Shown here: piece after piece, positions 45,901 to 56,725 of the stretch
How the letters are laid out: each line of letters opens with the position of its first letter
Position numbering within the stretch: the stretch's first letter is position 1
DNA from: Puccinia triticina
Taxonomy: Eukaryota; Basidiomycota; Pucciniomycetes; Pucciniales; Pucciniaceae
Direction: 5' to 3'
Length of the DNA: 64,000 bases
Assembly (NCBI RefSeq): GCF_026914185.1
Contig: NC_070567.1
Location: forward strand, 6,722,001 to 6,786,000
Notes under the pieces: generated by a model
The model's input: only the letters and a program-made list of their open reading frames with translations
Databases searched by the model: none
What the model was told of the DNA's origin: nothing
Position numbers and translations under genes: made by a program

Positions 45901-48900
45901 GTTTTCTAGACTGGCTCAAAACATTTTCTCTTGACTTATTCAAAAAACTACCAAAACAAACTAAAAAATATTTCTTTAAATTGATGCTATTAAAAAAGAA
46001 CATATTGATTATTTTCCTTCTACTATTAAAAATCTGTAAAACAAGCACGACTGGACTTACCGATATGAAAACGATAAAACACAATAAAAAATTTCAAACT
46101 TCCAAGATCTCCGGACCGATTTCATCTATCAATACTGTACAATTATCTCGACCAACAAAACCAATTGGCTACCAAGAGATGGGACGTCTATTTGCGAAAG
46201 GACTAGGATTAACGGTTCAAACCAAATTATGTCAGAGCTGGAAAGACGGAAACCTATGGTGCATGACCAAGGACAAGCCTGTGGCAAAGAAAATCCGGCC
46301 CATCAACCAACCCATTCCTCAAATGCTAAATCCACCTCTTCAACAACCACCACTCTCACGAGATCCGTACAAGACACCACTCACACCAGATCCTCCAGAA
46401 TTCGAACCCACCGCCAGGATTACAGAAGAACGCCTGAAGGTAGTCAACTTTGGACCAGAAGGGTGGCTTTGGGAAGAAGAATTGAAGCTCTTCAAGCACT
46501 TAATTGTAATTCGGGAAAAAGCGATAGCATTCACCCCGGAGGAGAGAGGACTCTTGAAGCATTCCCATGGTCTACCGTATATTATACCAGTAGTAGATCA
46601 CCAACCTTGGCAGAAAAAACCAATTCCAATACCTGCGGCAATTAAGGACGAATACGTGGAGCAAGTACGGGAACGTATACAAAACAAACTTTACGAACAA
46701 TCAACATCCAGCTACTCCAGCCCAGTTTTCTGTGTCCTCAAGCATGATGGAAAACTAAGAATTGTTCATGACTTACAAGAAATGAACAAGGTCACCATCA
46801 AGGATGCTGGGCTACCTCCTGCAACAGAAGAATTTGTGGAATCCTTTGCAGGGCGCGCCTGTTACGGACTAGGCGATATCATGGGCGGCTACGACAAAAG
46901 AGAATTGGCCCCAGAGTCAAGACCCTTAACCACCTTTGATACACCACTAGGAAGATTCCAACTTACAAGGCTTCCCCGAGGAGCAACAAATTCTGTGGCG
47001 GTTTACCAAGCTCAAATGATGTGGATCCTCCAGGACAAGATACTGGAACACGTAGGCGTATTTATTGACGATGGCAGTATAAAAGGACCTGTTTCAACAT
47101 ACTATGATGAGACACTAGAAGAAAATCCGGGAATTTGGCAGTTTATTTGGGAATACGCTCAAACTCTTGAAAGAGTTTTATTTCGGATTGAAGAAGCAGG
47201 ACTCACCATCTCAGGAAAGAAGTTTGCGTGTTGTGTACCCGCTTTGGACATTGTTGGACACGTGGTCTGCAGAGAAGGAAGGCGTGTGTCATCCCAGAAG
47301 AAAAACAAAATCTTAACCTGGCCTACTCCGAATAATGTCACAGAACTTCGAGGCTTCCTGGGAATAGTAACCTATGTCAGAATTTTTATCAAAAATCTGT
47401 CAGAGATTGCTGCACCTCTCAGAAAGCTCACACAAAAGGATATCGAATGGGTCTGGGACAAGGACTGTGATCAAGCTTTCAACCGGCTCAAAGAGATCAT
47501 TGGAGAAGACATCACCTTGAAAAGCCTTGACTATTCTGAAGATGCCGGACTTATTATCTTAGCTGTGGATTCCAGCTTCATTGCGGCAGGAGGAGTACTT
47601 TCTCAACAAGAACTAGAAACAGGACTTATTCGACCAGTCCTTTACAAATCAGTTGTCTTCTCGCCGGTGGAGTCAAAATATTCTCAGCCAAAGCTAGAAC
47701 TCTGTGGCGTAGCCAGGATCCTCAAGAAACTACAAACACTACTGTGGGGTCAACACTTTGAGTTGCAAGTGGATGCACAATCTTTAATCCAAATGATCAA
47801 CTCACCATCCCTTCCAAATGCACCTATGACCAGATGGGTAGCATTCATTCAGCTTTTCTCATTTGACATGGTTCACAAACCTGGTAAAACATTCACTATG
47901 CCGGATGCCTTGTCAAGACGACCAATAAGTGATGAGGAAGACGAATTCTACAAGGACGCGGAAGATTTCGAGGAAGAGGAACCAGTAATCAAAGCCTGCT
48001 CTTGGTTCAGAATGATTTCAGCTTCTACGCATCTTTTGGAATGGGAGGCACCTGGATTTTGGAAAGATCTCAAGGACTATTTGCAAACGTTACGTAAACC
48101 TGAAAGCTTGGGTCCTCAAGAATTTCAGAAACTCAGGCGGAAATCAGTCAACTACTTTATTCAAGATGGACAACTGATGCGTAGACACTCTCCAATGGCG
48201 CAACTAGTAATCTCAAACATATCTTATCAAAGTAGACTCTTACGGAAGTTTCACGAGGAGCTTGGTCATCGAGGACGTGAAGAAACATACCAACGCCTAG
48301 TATGCCAATTTTGGTGGCCAAGTCTGAAGAAAAAAGTCCGTTTATGGGTACAAAGCTGTGAACCCTGTCAAAAGAGAGACCGACTAGTACCTAGGGAAAT
48401 TCGAAATCCAACTGGCGAAAACACTTTATTCGGACGAGTAGCACTGGACGTCTGTCACATCAAGGCTGGAAGATATAAATATCTACTTGTGGCTCGAGAT
48501 GACTTATCAGGATGGGTGGAAGCAGCACCTTTGGTCAAGCTAACATCCGCAACAATCGCAAAGTTTCTCTTGGAGGAATGGGTTTATCAATACGGGGCAA
48601 TCAAGACGGTTACTGCGGACAATGGACCTGAATTCAAGAATGAGTTTATCAAAGCTGTAGAAAAGATTGGTGCAAATTTTAAACCACCTACACCTTACTA
48701 TCCTGAGGCCAACGGAATGATCAAAAGAGGACATAAACCAATTAAAGACACCTTGATCAAGATGTGCGGCAAATCTGGAGGAAAATGGAGAGAATATCTG
48801 CCTTTAGTGCTCTTTTCCGACCGAATATCAACAAAGCGAACCACAGGATACTCGCCGTTTGAGCTTGTTTTTGGACAAAAAGCAGTTTTACCAGTTGATC

Positions 48901-49469
48901 TGGAGATGGACACCTATCTAGCAATTGATTGGACGGAAATAAAAACTACGGAAGAACTCTTAGAAGCTCGAACAAAGCAGTTAGAACGACGGGAAGAAAT
49001 TCTAGTGATAGCTCACGAAAAACTGATGAAAGTAAGGGAATCTTCTATCCGGTACTGGGATAGAAAGATGGCAGCACGACTTCGAAAACCTCTGAAACCT
49101 GGCGAATTGGTTCTAATCTATAATAAGAGTTTGGAAGACCAATGGGGAAAACGTTTTGCAAATCAATGGAATGGGCCATTTAGAATTACCAAACAATTAC
49201 CAAAAGGATCTTATATCTTGGAGGAATTGGATGGTGTAGAACTTAAAAGGGCTTACACAGCTTCCCATATCAAACGGTTTTATCCTCGTGGACGGGAACT
49301 TGAAGAAATTCGACAAGACGAGGATCCAGATCAACCAGATTCATCAGAGGAAGAGGACAGCTTGGAAGATAACCCACCTGAAGACTCTGACAATGAGCTG
49401 GCCAACAATTCCAACTTTGATCTATCTCCTGGGCAGGAGACTAAACTGTTCAAACAACACAAACATTAA
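45831..49469 (+). CDS. Pol of element 2: RT-RNase H-integrase (1212 aa)
   Basis: RT: QSTSSYSSPVFCVLK, motif-A GLGDIMGGYD (Asp ~349), motif-C FIDD (Asp 413-414, a variant of YxDD). RNase H: first Asp ~580 in LAVDSSF. Integrase: zinc region KFHEELGH...SCEPCQ (about 808-847), core Asp ~873 (ALDVCHI) and Asp ~930 (TADNGPEF). The residue at the catalytic Glu position, NGMI-K-RGHK, is Lys 965 (codon AAA 48723-48725). A GPF/GPY-like C-terminal domain (RFANQWNGPFRITK) and an acidic tail follow; there is no chromodomain. The reading frame is open throughout. The enzyme would copy RNA to DNA and insert it, but with Lys at the DDE Glu position strand transfer should fail. Confidence 0.93.
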   Translation: MITGVHLGNNSLKLVERVISRTPGFLDWLKTFSLDLFKKLPKQTKKYFFKLMLLKKNILIIFLLLLKICKTSTTGLTDMKTIKHNKKFQTSKISGPISSINTVQLSRPTKPIGYQEMGRLFAKGLGLTVQTKLCQSWKDGNLWCMTKDKPVAKKIRPINQPIPQMLNPPLQQPPLSRDPYKTPLTPDPPEFEPTARITEERLKVVNFGPEGWLWEEELKLFKHLIVIREKAIAFTPEERGLLKHSHGLPYIIPVVDHQPWQKKPIPIPAAIKDEYVEQVRERIQNKLYEQSTSSYSSPVFCVLKHDGKLRIVHDLQEMNKVTIKDAGLPPATEEFVESFAGRACYGLGDIMGGYDKRELAPESRPLTTFDTPLGRFQLTRLPRGATNSVAVYQAQMMWILQDKILEHVGVFIDDGSIKGPVSTYYDETLEENPGIWQFIWEYAQTLERVLFRIEEAGLTISGKKFACCVPALDIVGHVVCREGRRVSSQKKNKILTWPTPNNVTELRGFLGIVTYVRIFIKNLSEIAAPLRKLTQKDIEWVWDKDCDQAFNRLKEIIGEDITLKSLDYSEDAGLIILAVDSSFIAAGGVLSQQELETGLIRPVLYKSVVFSPVESKYSQPKLELCGVARILKKLQTLLWGQHFELQVDAQSLIQMINSPSLPNAPMTRWVAFIQLFSFDMVHKPGKTFTMPDALSRRPISDEEDEFYKDAEDFEEEEPVIKACSWFRMISASTHLLEWEAPGFWKDLKDYLQTLRKPESLGPQEFQKLRRKSVNYFIQDGQLMRRHSPMAQLVISNISYQSRLLRKFHEELGHRGREETYQRLVCQFWWPSLKKKVRLWVQSCEPCQKRDRLVPREIRNPTGENTLFGRVALDVCHIKAGRYKYLLVARDDLSGWVEAAPLVKLTSATIAKFLLEEWVYQYGAIKTVTADNGPEFKNEFIKAVEKIGANFKPPTPYYPEANGMIKRGHKPIKDTLIKMCGKSGGKWREYLPLVLFSDRISTKRTTGYSPFELVFGQKAVLPVDLEMDTYLAIDWTEIKTTEELLEARTKQLERREEILVIAHEKLMKVRESSIRYWDRKMAARLRKPLKPGELVLIYNKSLEDQWGKRFANQWNGPFRITKQLPKGSYILEELDGVELKRAYTASHIKRFYPRGRELEEIRQDEDPDQPDSSEEEDSLEDNPPEDSDNELANNSNFDLSPGQETKLFKQHKH

Positions 49470-49484
49470 TTGTTCTTTTTCATA

Positions 49485-49501
49485 AAAAAGTTGGGGGAGG
49501 A
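49485..49501 (+). other. Polypurine-tract copy 1, directly after pol
   Basis: AAAAAAGTTGGGGGAGGA lies 15-32 nt after the pol stop and is nearly the same as the functional tract at 52493-52506. A third copy, AAGTTGGGGGAGGGG, is at 49750-49764. In a compact Gypsy element the 3' LTR would start here. Confidence 0.75.
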
Positions 49502-50051
49502 TCCACTTTCCTTAAAAATATTCACTCATTTAAAATAGAATGAAATAAATAAAAAACAAACCTCTCCCCAGCTTTCTCTGGTCACTTTTGCTTACCCAGG
49601 TCAATCTTTCAAGACTCACACTCATCTATTTTCTGAATCTCTGTTCTTCATAAATATTCTCTCTCAAAAAGAAAAAAAAAAAAAAAGCTTACCTTTTTTT
49701 TCTCTTACAAACACTTACTTTTCTCTCAAGAGGTTGAGGACAACCTTTTAAGTTGGGGGAGGGGTGTTGAGGGATTCATTTCAGACTAACATAACATAAA
49801 AGATAAAATAAATAAAATAAAAATAGATACTTTACAAAAAAAAAATAAAAATAAAAAATAAACAAAACATTTTTTTATCCTTATATGATTTTTTTTAGCT
49901 TTACTATTATCTATCGATTTTTTTTCTTTTATGGTGATTTTACCCCAGGGAAGAACTCGACATAGGCACTGGAAACTCAAACAACTTAGTACAATCACAA
50001 GAAAACAAATAATATGATAATAATACTAACATCTTTTTAGTAGTGATTTTG

Positions 50052-51257
50052 TCAAAGACTGTAGTCGCCTTCAAGGTATCGACGGCCCCAGTGCTGGAAA
50101 AGGGCGACGCGTTCAAGATGATCGAATTCGCTAGTAGACGGGCTTTGATTTGAGTAGGTGATAAAGCCCTCGACGAAGCTAGTATACATATGAAACAAGG
50201 CAGCGGGTTCTACAGCGGTGTGCGGCGGGGCTTGACCTACATCGCGGGTTAAGAGAGCTCCAATCTGATGCGGTTGTAAGAAAGGTAACTCAGTGATACT
50301 ATAGTCCCCACGATGGATCGGGGACGGAATTCGCGGGAAATCCGGGTTGCTATGGTGATCTTCACTAGCACCATTGTTATTTTCGGTATTGGACCTTGTA
50401 TCGATTGGAACGACTTCAGGACTAGCGCGAAGGTTGTTCGATACCAAAGGATCAACCTCGATGGGTTGTTGATGATCGACAAGAGGAGTAGATTGACGAT
50501 GGACAACAGGATCCCAGATCCAAGACGCTTCATCGAGCCAACTATTGTTGAACACAACTTGGTTGGACGATAAACCCTGCTCAAAAACAAAAACAAGAAC
50601 CATCAGCCTCGAAGTAGATAGAATCTAGGATAAACTGCCCACTTACCGGCGATTGAGGCATGCTCAAAGCACCAGGCCGATAAACCGGTGAGTTACCCGA
50701 GGGACGCCATCCAGGACTGCGAGGACAATATTTGGGCGAGGCTGGGTCTGGCCCGGCCACTTCAGAAGAATCCACAGGGAACGGCGTGGGAGCACGGAAG
50801 CGGGGAGGCAAACCAACCAACTCAGGTGGATTTGCTGGGGCACCGGCTATAAAAGGAGCCTCAACACTTGGGGGGGCCTGATTAGCGTTAAATGGATCCA
50901 AAAATATTTGATCATATAGTCAGCGTGGGATTAACAAGAAGACAAGGAAAGAAACTTACAGTACCCACACTGGGGATCACTAACTCATCTGCTACGGAGG
51001 GACGACAGGTCATCGGGGAGGCTGAACGACGTGGCGGTACTCCAACGGAGAAGAAATCCATCCTCTCACGGGCCCATTGCATTCGGTCAGGCGACGATGG
51101 AGAGTGCGGCTCAAGAATAGCCTCGGACCCCAACTAAAACAAACTATTAGTATACATTCAGTGCCGACCAGCCATTCTGAAGACAGGCACTTACAATTGA
51201 TTGCTGTCTTAAGGGATGATGGTTTAAAATATTCCTATTAACCTCGATGGAGTTCAT
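50052..51257 (-). CDS. Antisense spliced gene inside element 2 (330 aa, function unknown)
   Basis: On the strand opposite to gag-pol, ATG 51257 opens four exons: 51257-51195 (21 codons), 51133-50960 (58), 50877-50647 (77), 50576-50052 (174 codons plus stop). Every junction is phase 0. All three donors are GTAAGT; acceptors are TTTTAG, ATCAG and GAGCAG; introns are 61, 82 and 70 nt, the first with TACTAAT near its 3' end. The protein is Pro/Ser-rich in the middle (LPPRFRAPTPFPVDSSEV, KYCPRSPGWRPSG), then SWLDEASWIWDPVV, and a C-terminus with aromatic and acidic residues (LFHMYTSFVEGFITYSNQ, ERVALFQHWGRRYLEGDY). I recognise no domain. There is no stop in any exon, consistent with the young age of the element. 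Confidence 0.7.
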
Positions 51258-51347
51258 GGTTGGGGAGCCGGGCTATAAGCGAGAAGAAAAAAAAAAATCA
51301 GCCGCCGCGGGCAAAAAAAAAAAAAAAAAAGGGAATACTTCGGACAT

Positions 51348-52232
51348 TCAGACGCACTCGAGTCGCAGCGGAGCTCGCCCAAGGGCGCAAGCTATAAGGG
51401 TGAGAAGATCGCCTGGAAAGCATGTTTGAGGATGTAGAAGTGGATGTAGGAACTGCGGTAGATACTGATGTGGAAGCTGAAGGGATGGAGAGATAGACCA
51501 AAAGCGAGGAAAACAAGCTTCTTTTATACTCTTCAGGAGGGGATGAGCTGTTGTCGGGACCCCAGGATGTCGGCGACCCAATGGCAACTCACCAAACTGC
51601 TTTGGAAGACGATGCAACACCTCACCCATTGACCAGCTCCGCTGATTGAGACTCACCAAGGTATCGCCAAGGTCATTAAGCCAAACATATCGACGATGGC
51701 GGGCATAATCCAAGTGAAACAACTGGCACATGTTAACAGCACTATTCAAAACAACTCAGCAGTGCGCTCCTATTCAGTTGAGCCATGTACATAGAACAAG
51801 GTGAACAAATAAAAGAACGTACCTGGTGGTGCTCTCGGCTCCAGCCATTCAAGGTCGTCGGCCAAAGATTGTAGAAGACGATTCCATAAACAATTCGAGT
51901 CCAGCCCGTCGACTGAAGTGCCTGCCAGCTGCAGGTGGTGGAACGGGTCGATGAAGTGGCGAATTGAGTCGAGTCGGATCCAAGGCGGCGGTTTGTTGAA
52001 TAGAGGTGACTGAGCTACCTCGCCGCCGAGGTAACTCCACCTCCGGTCGGAGCAGAACCAAACACGGCGCTGCAGCGCAAGCCGGGAGCCAACCCAAAAC
52101 TCGAAGCAGACGGGTAACGGGCCCCCGATCACTACTCGACATCCGGGCCGCGCGGACCGAAGAGCGCGCACTACATGCAAGCCCAGCGCGACAGCTGCGG
52201 CCACTACGACACCACAACGACATAGCGACCAC
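51348..52232 (-). other. Open antisense frames upstream of the antisense gene, possibly further exons
   Basis: Two frames on the minus strand look coding: 52204-51770 (or 52232-51849) and 51749-51348 (with HLDYARHRRYVWLNDLGDTLV and SWSMGEVLHRLPKQFGELPLG). A GTACGT donor near 51821 and a CTGAG acceptor near 51754 would join them in frame through a 68-nt intron (APP|VVLNSAV). Whether they belong to the 51257-50052 gene, to another gene, or to none cannot be settled by eye. Confidence 0.4.
51521..51530 (-). promoter_or_regulatory. Candidate TATA element for the antisense gene
   Basis: The minus strand reads AGTATAAAAG at 51530-51521, about 265 nt upstream of ATG 51257, followed by CT-rich sequence. 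A further acceptor-like TTCTTCTCGCTTATAG ends at about 51273, so the leader may be spliced. It also lies inside an open frame (51749-51348), so it could be incidental. Confidence 0.4.
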
Positions 52233-52492
52233 TACTGCGCAGCTGCGCGCAGCATTTTTGGACCCCTCAATGACAGCAAATTTTTCTTCAAGTCAAAACC
52301 CCAAAAAGTGACAAAAGTCAATTTTGGCCTATTTTTACTCCACAAAGCTCCTCAGCTCACGGTATCAGGAGGACGTCTGGCCGCCAACTTTTCAAGGATT
52401 CTGGAAAAACCACAGATATACATATCGACCTTCAAGCTTAAATCTTCAAGATACAGCCCTCTTCACAGCGGAATTGTCTGGGGACAGACAAT

Positions 52493-52506
52493 AAGTTGGG
52501 GGAGGA
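52493..52506 (+). other. Polypurine tract adjoining the 3' LTR
   Basis: AAGTTGGGGGAGGA abuts the 3' LTR start (TGTGG at 52507). It is the expected plus-strand primer. Confidence 0.85.
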
Positions 52507-53290
52507 TGTGGTACACAGAAATGTGAAAAATCAAAAGTTTTTCTCATGTACATATAGAAGGCCTCAAGATACCATCCATTGGACACCATAAATGGAATCC
52601 ACGGCTAAATCAACCCCTATCCCCCACTGGAAGCATCACTGGAGCCCCACTACACTGGAAGTTAGACCCTCTGGACAGCCTGTAGCACCCAGTCAACCAC
52701 CTGTCAGGCGCCCCAAGTCACATTCCCCGCACCATTCTATCCCCACTACATATATAGGTTTGGTTTTGTTTGTTATGTACATGACATCATGCAGCACTGC
52801 CCCTGCAGGCTGTGCCCCTTCAACTGAATGGTTCCCCGCATTCTAGTTCCTTCTAACTCCACTTTGTTTGGTCTTATTACATCACCTGATCATTCCCTGC
52901 ACAGCTTATGCACCCCTTGCATAAATTATGACATCATCTGGCACAGCCCCTCATCATGTATGCACCCCTTGCATAAATTGTACACAGCCACTCCCTCTTA
53001 ACTCCCTCATGTTGTACAGTCCAGGCCAGCTAGAATACCTCACTCAGGGGCTGCCCTGGAGCCAAAATCCCTCACATTTGTCTATATAAGGAGCTCTCTT
53101 CCCCCCCATTTGTAGTTCCTCAGTTTATTACTCATCAAGTTTTATACTCACCCATCACCCAAAACACTTACGTACCCACTCAACCCTCTTACTTACATAT
53201 AACAACTCTTACATACTGAATAACAACCTTTTTTTTTATACTGTGTCACGAGAAACTTATCTTGAGCTAACTACTCCTATCACTTATTAA

Positions 53291-53321
<31 letters not shown>

Positions 53322-53411
53322 AGCTGGTAGTATAGAAGGGCAGAGCTTGCACCTCCTTCATCCCCTTCTCCATTCAGCAAAAGGGTTCCACAACCACTTT
53401 TGAGTCTTACA
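52507..53411 (+). repeat. 3' LTR of element 2
   Basis: It is directly preceded by the polypurine tract AAGTTGGGGGAGGA (52493-52506), as required for plus-strand priming. The same start, end and TATA element as the 5' LTR. Confidence 0.93.
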
Positions 53412-53695
53412 GCGTCTTGCAGAACCCTGCAACAAGCTGGATATTGGGTCGCCGTCTTGGAAGCCTCTGATATCACCAAACTCAGCAACTGGTCTCTCCC
53501 ACCCAATCAATGGAGCAATCGAGTCAGCTTGATCACCAACAAAAATCTTCAATTCCTCAAGCGTGAGTCTTGTCCTGGATTTCTAGAACCTTGGAGCTGA
53601 GCCAGCTGGGATGAACTTTGGCTCTAGGTATGGGACAGGCTCTTGGATGCACAAATTGTGTTTGACTTGCTTGACGGGCTTCTGCCATCACCTGA

Positions 53696-54600
53696 CACTG
53701 CAAGAAAAACTCTAGAAACTGCTTGCAGTTGAGATGCAGAAAGCTTGAATCAAGCCTCAGCTCAAGCTGGAGTCAAGCATCCAAATTCTGTGCTGGTGCA
53801 CCTTGAGTGTATGCCTTGTTCAGCATCCCAATGCTGAACATTCTGTAGTGAGCATGCAGTAGGATGAGGCAAATGTTCAACCTTGAAAATGAGCATCCCC
53901 CTGAGCACCCTTTTATTTTATTTTATTAAACACTCCATATGCCATTGAATCCAGCCAGAATAACATAAAAAGGGTGTGTACACATGAAAGGGATATGTAC
54001 ATAAGAAATGAATATGTAAGCATGAAAGGGGAATGTGAGAAGGTGTATTAACACATAAAAGGGATATTTACACATGATGAAAGGGGTATGTATGCATGAA
54101 AGGGGTTTGTATGTATGAAAGGAGTATGTGCATTAAGGGGTATTTGCACATGAAAGGGATATGTAAACATCAAAAGGGTATGTAAACCTGAATGATAAAA
54201 GGGGTATTGAAATGGATGTAGAAAATTCAAAGGGGAAATGTAAACATGAAAGGTTCATGAACACGTGATGAAAGGGGTATGTACACATTTTGAAAGTGAT
54301 ACATGCACATGAAAGGGATACACACACATGAAAGGGGTATGTGCACATAAAGGGGTATGGACACATTATGAAAGGGGTGAATGCATAAAAAGGGATATGT
54401 GCACATGAGAGGGGAATTTGCACAGGTATCAACTCAGTATTTTGGAGCCTGTACTCAGTTTCTTGGAGCTTAGACTCACTCTTTCATAAATTATGCAATT
54501 TGCATGTAATCAACCAGTGCTTGATTCCTGCGTGAGGCACAGCTTGCCTTGAGCTCTTGCATCTCAACTGCAAGCAGTTTCTAGAGTTTTTCTTGCAGTG
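53696..54600. mobile_element. MITE B: CACTG-ended element, TSD TGA
   Basis: It starts CACTGCAAGAAAAACTC at 53696 and ends with its reverse complement at 54600; TGA is at 53693-53695 and 54601-54603. The same ~50-bp TIRs and overall plan as MITE A; the interior minisatellite (about 53970-54410) is degenerate. Confidence 0.88.
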
Positions 54601-54603
54601 TGA

Positions 54604-55739
54604 GCTGTTATCAGTGCATGCAGCAGACCACTTGGCCCAGAAATTGAAACAGATGGCGGAGTCCCTAGATCAGTCCATCAATACTCGCCAGGGAAATCGC
54701 GCAAGGACTCAATGTAACTGATTGATGGCAACAAGTTTTTGTCGTACACATTGGCTGATCTTTTCTATGTGAAGCCGCAGGCTGGACACCCTTTGGGCAG
54801 TTGATGGGCTGACCAAAGCCACAATCCCTGGTACGGCTGCTATCCATTTCTTTTTTCTGATTGGGGATTACTAACCTTCCTTGGGTCTTCCCTCTTCACA
54901 TTTAAAGCCCCCACATCCAAGTCCTATGTATCTGAAAGACATCACTGAAGAATCAAGCAGCAGATATGGGAACAAGAGGCGGTTAGGAGTTGTATCAAAG
55001 AATTGTAAGAACTGATCATTTTTTGCTATGCACTGATTATTAGCCACTAAGAATCTCCAAAAACCTAATGTCATATTTAATTATCAAAAAAAAAACCCAC
55101 CCAGTCACCAAGAGTGATTGACGCAACGGACAAGTGAATGAGCTCCTAAACAGCCATAGATCACACTTGTCAGCTTGAGTCCCTTCAAGCAATTATTTGA
55201 CTGATCCCGGAGAGATTGCCCGGCGGGCCAGTCATATAAGCGTATCGAGCTCAATTCTTGGAAGTATTTTCTCGCTTGGAAAGGGTTGTCAATGTGTTTC
55301 TTACCCTGCTGGACTCCTCAAGTCAGTTAGCTATCTCTCTCTCTCTCTGACAGTGAACCCCTTCATATAAATCCTTTCTAGATGCGAGAATTACCAATGA
55401 TCTGTGGAACAACGGTGATGGAGAGTCAAGCAGGAACATAGATATCAAGCCTATGTTAAACAACACCCCATCACCACTTCAACGGATTGCGGAGAAAGGC
55501 CACCACCCTACGGGCTCAATTGACGACGCAGAGGAGGGGGAAGCAGATGAAGAAGAGCACGGGAGGGTGTATAGAAAGAGGTCTTTGGAGGAGGACGAGC
55601 ACTTGGAAGGTGAAGGGGAAAACAACGAGGAGACCAACAAGATCTGCAGGCTGTTGTTTGCCCGTCCCGCTTTGAGATCCAGGTGTTCCAGAGCTACCCT
55701 TGGACAGTATGTCATGGATATGATTATAGCTATCTACAT
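54604..55739. other. Anonymous sequence; no gene I can support
   Basis: It contains a CTCTCTCTCT tract at 55330-55348. The open frame at 55453-55743 (acidic, DDAEEGEADEEEHGRVYRKR) has no recognisable motif and an equally long frame on the other strand, so I do not call it. Confidence 0.35.
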
Positions 55740-56200
55740 ATAAGAAGTGCCCATTCAGGGGCACCATGAGCACTGCAAGCCATTTGTGGCTTATGCCACC
55801 TATGTACAGCAGTTCCGAGAAAGCTTGCCTTTCCGGACCTGCGATTCTGCCCCCCGAACTCGACTTCAACTTCAGCCACATCCCCTCTGTATTCTAGACA
55901 GCCCGGGTTATACAGGGCTGAGGGGCCTGACTGGGCAGCCTGGTGCCCGGTCATGCCCCACGGGCGCAGGGGAGCGGATGACCACTGGACTCAAAATTTG
56001 ACGAGGAGTCCAACAATGCCACTCTCCAAAGCTAAAAGCTAGCTATCACAAAGATAGCTTTTGCACCAAATGCATGTTCCTGTATGGCGACGGCCATACA
56101 GGTGGCTGAAGTCGAGTTCGGGGGGCAAAATCGCAGGTCCAGAAGCGCAAGCTTTCTTTGAACTGCTGTATCCATTGCTGAACGGGCAGCAATTGCGACC
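55740..56200. repeat. Inverted duplication with a ~210-bp spacer
   Basis: TACAGCAGTTC.., AGAAAGCTTGC, GGACCTGCGATT.TGCCCCCCGAACTCGACTTC at about 55803-55872 recurs as the reverse complement at about 56108-56177. This explains the similar predicted peptides on opposite strands. Confidence 0.7.
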
Positions 56201-56725
56201 CACCCAAACTGGAAATGTGGCCCATATGTGAATCGGGCCGGGTGGCCCGTTCCAACAAGCAACCCAATCAAAACCAGCCCACTTCAAAGTTCCTTCAAAT
56301 GTGCCCTTCAAACCAATTGGAGGGCATTCAAAGGCGGCAATCAAAGAAAATTCGAAGTCCAAACACTTCAGAGCCCCTTCGGAATATATTTGAATGCACT
56401 TTGAATATTCCCTTCGGAGGAGAGCTGAAGTAGCTTTCCTCCGGAGATACTCTGAAGCGCATTCGAAATACATTCAACATCCCACTTTGGAGGACCTTTT
56501 TTTCTGCTGTGGACCAAGTTCCGCAACGTCCCCTGCTACTGGCGGGAACTTCAAAGGATCCCCGAATATTATTTGGGCATCCTTTGGAGTTTTGTGTCCG
56601 CCGTGTATGTACCTGTGGAATCCACGTGGCCATGTAGACGGGCGCTAAAAATGCGGCGGGATATCAGCCAGGCAAAAATTATCATTAGCAGGACTCGAAC
56701 TCATAGGCAGCAAGCAAGCATGCCG

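Larger units (their letters stand above)
41785..53411 (+). mobile_element. Ty3/Gypsy retrotransposon, element 2 (11,627 bp), TSD GCGT
   Basis: Two 905-bp LTRs (41785-42689 and 52507-53411), constant offset 10,722, with no difference that I could see, so a very recent insertion. The flanks are GCGT at 41781-41784 and 53412-53415. If the last LTR base A is instead counted as flank the duplication is AGCGT, but the TG...CA rule favours 4 bp. Inside are a leader with a direct repeat, gag in two frames, protease, a frameshift signal, RT-RH-IN, three polypurine-tract copies and a 3-kb region with an antisense spliced gene. No canonical TGG-starting PBS follows the 5' LTR. Confidence 0.95.

Noticed and set aside
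50052..52232. Envelope-like gene in element 2
   Set aside because: The coding-looking frames are on the strand opposite to gag-pol, need splicing, and show no signal peptide or transmembrane segment.
53301..53600. Small open frames at the end of the 3' LTR of element 2
   Set aside because: They span the LTR/flank junction and have no motif.
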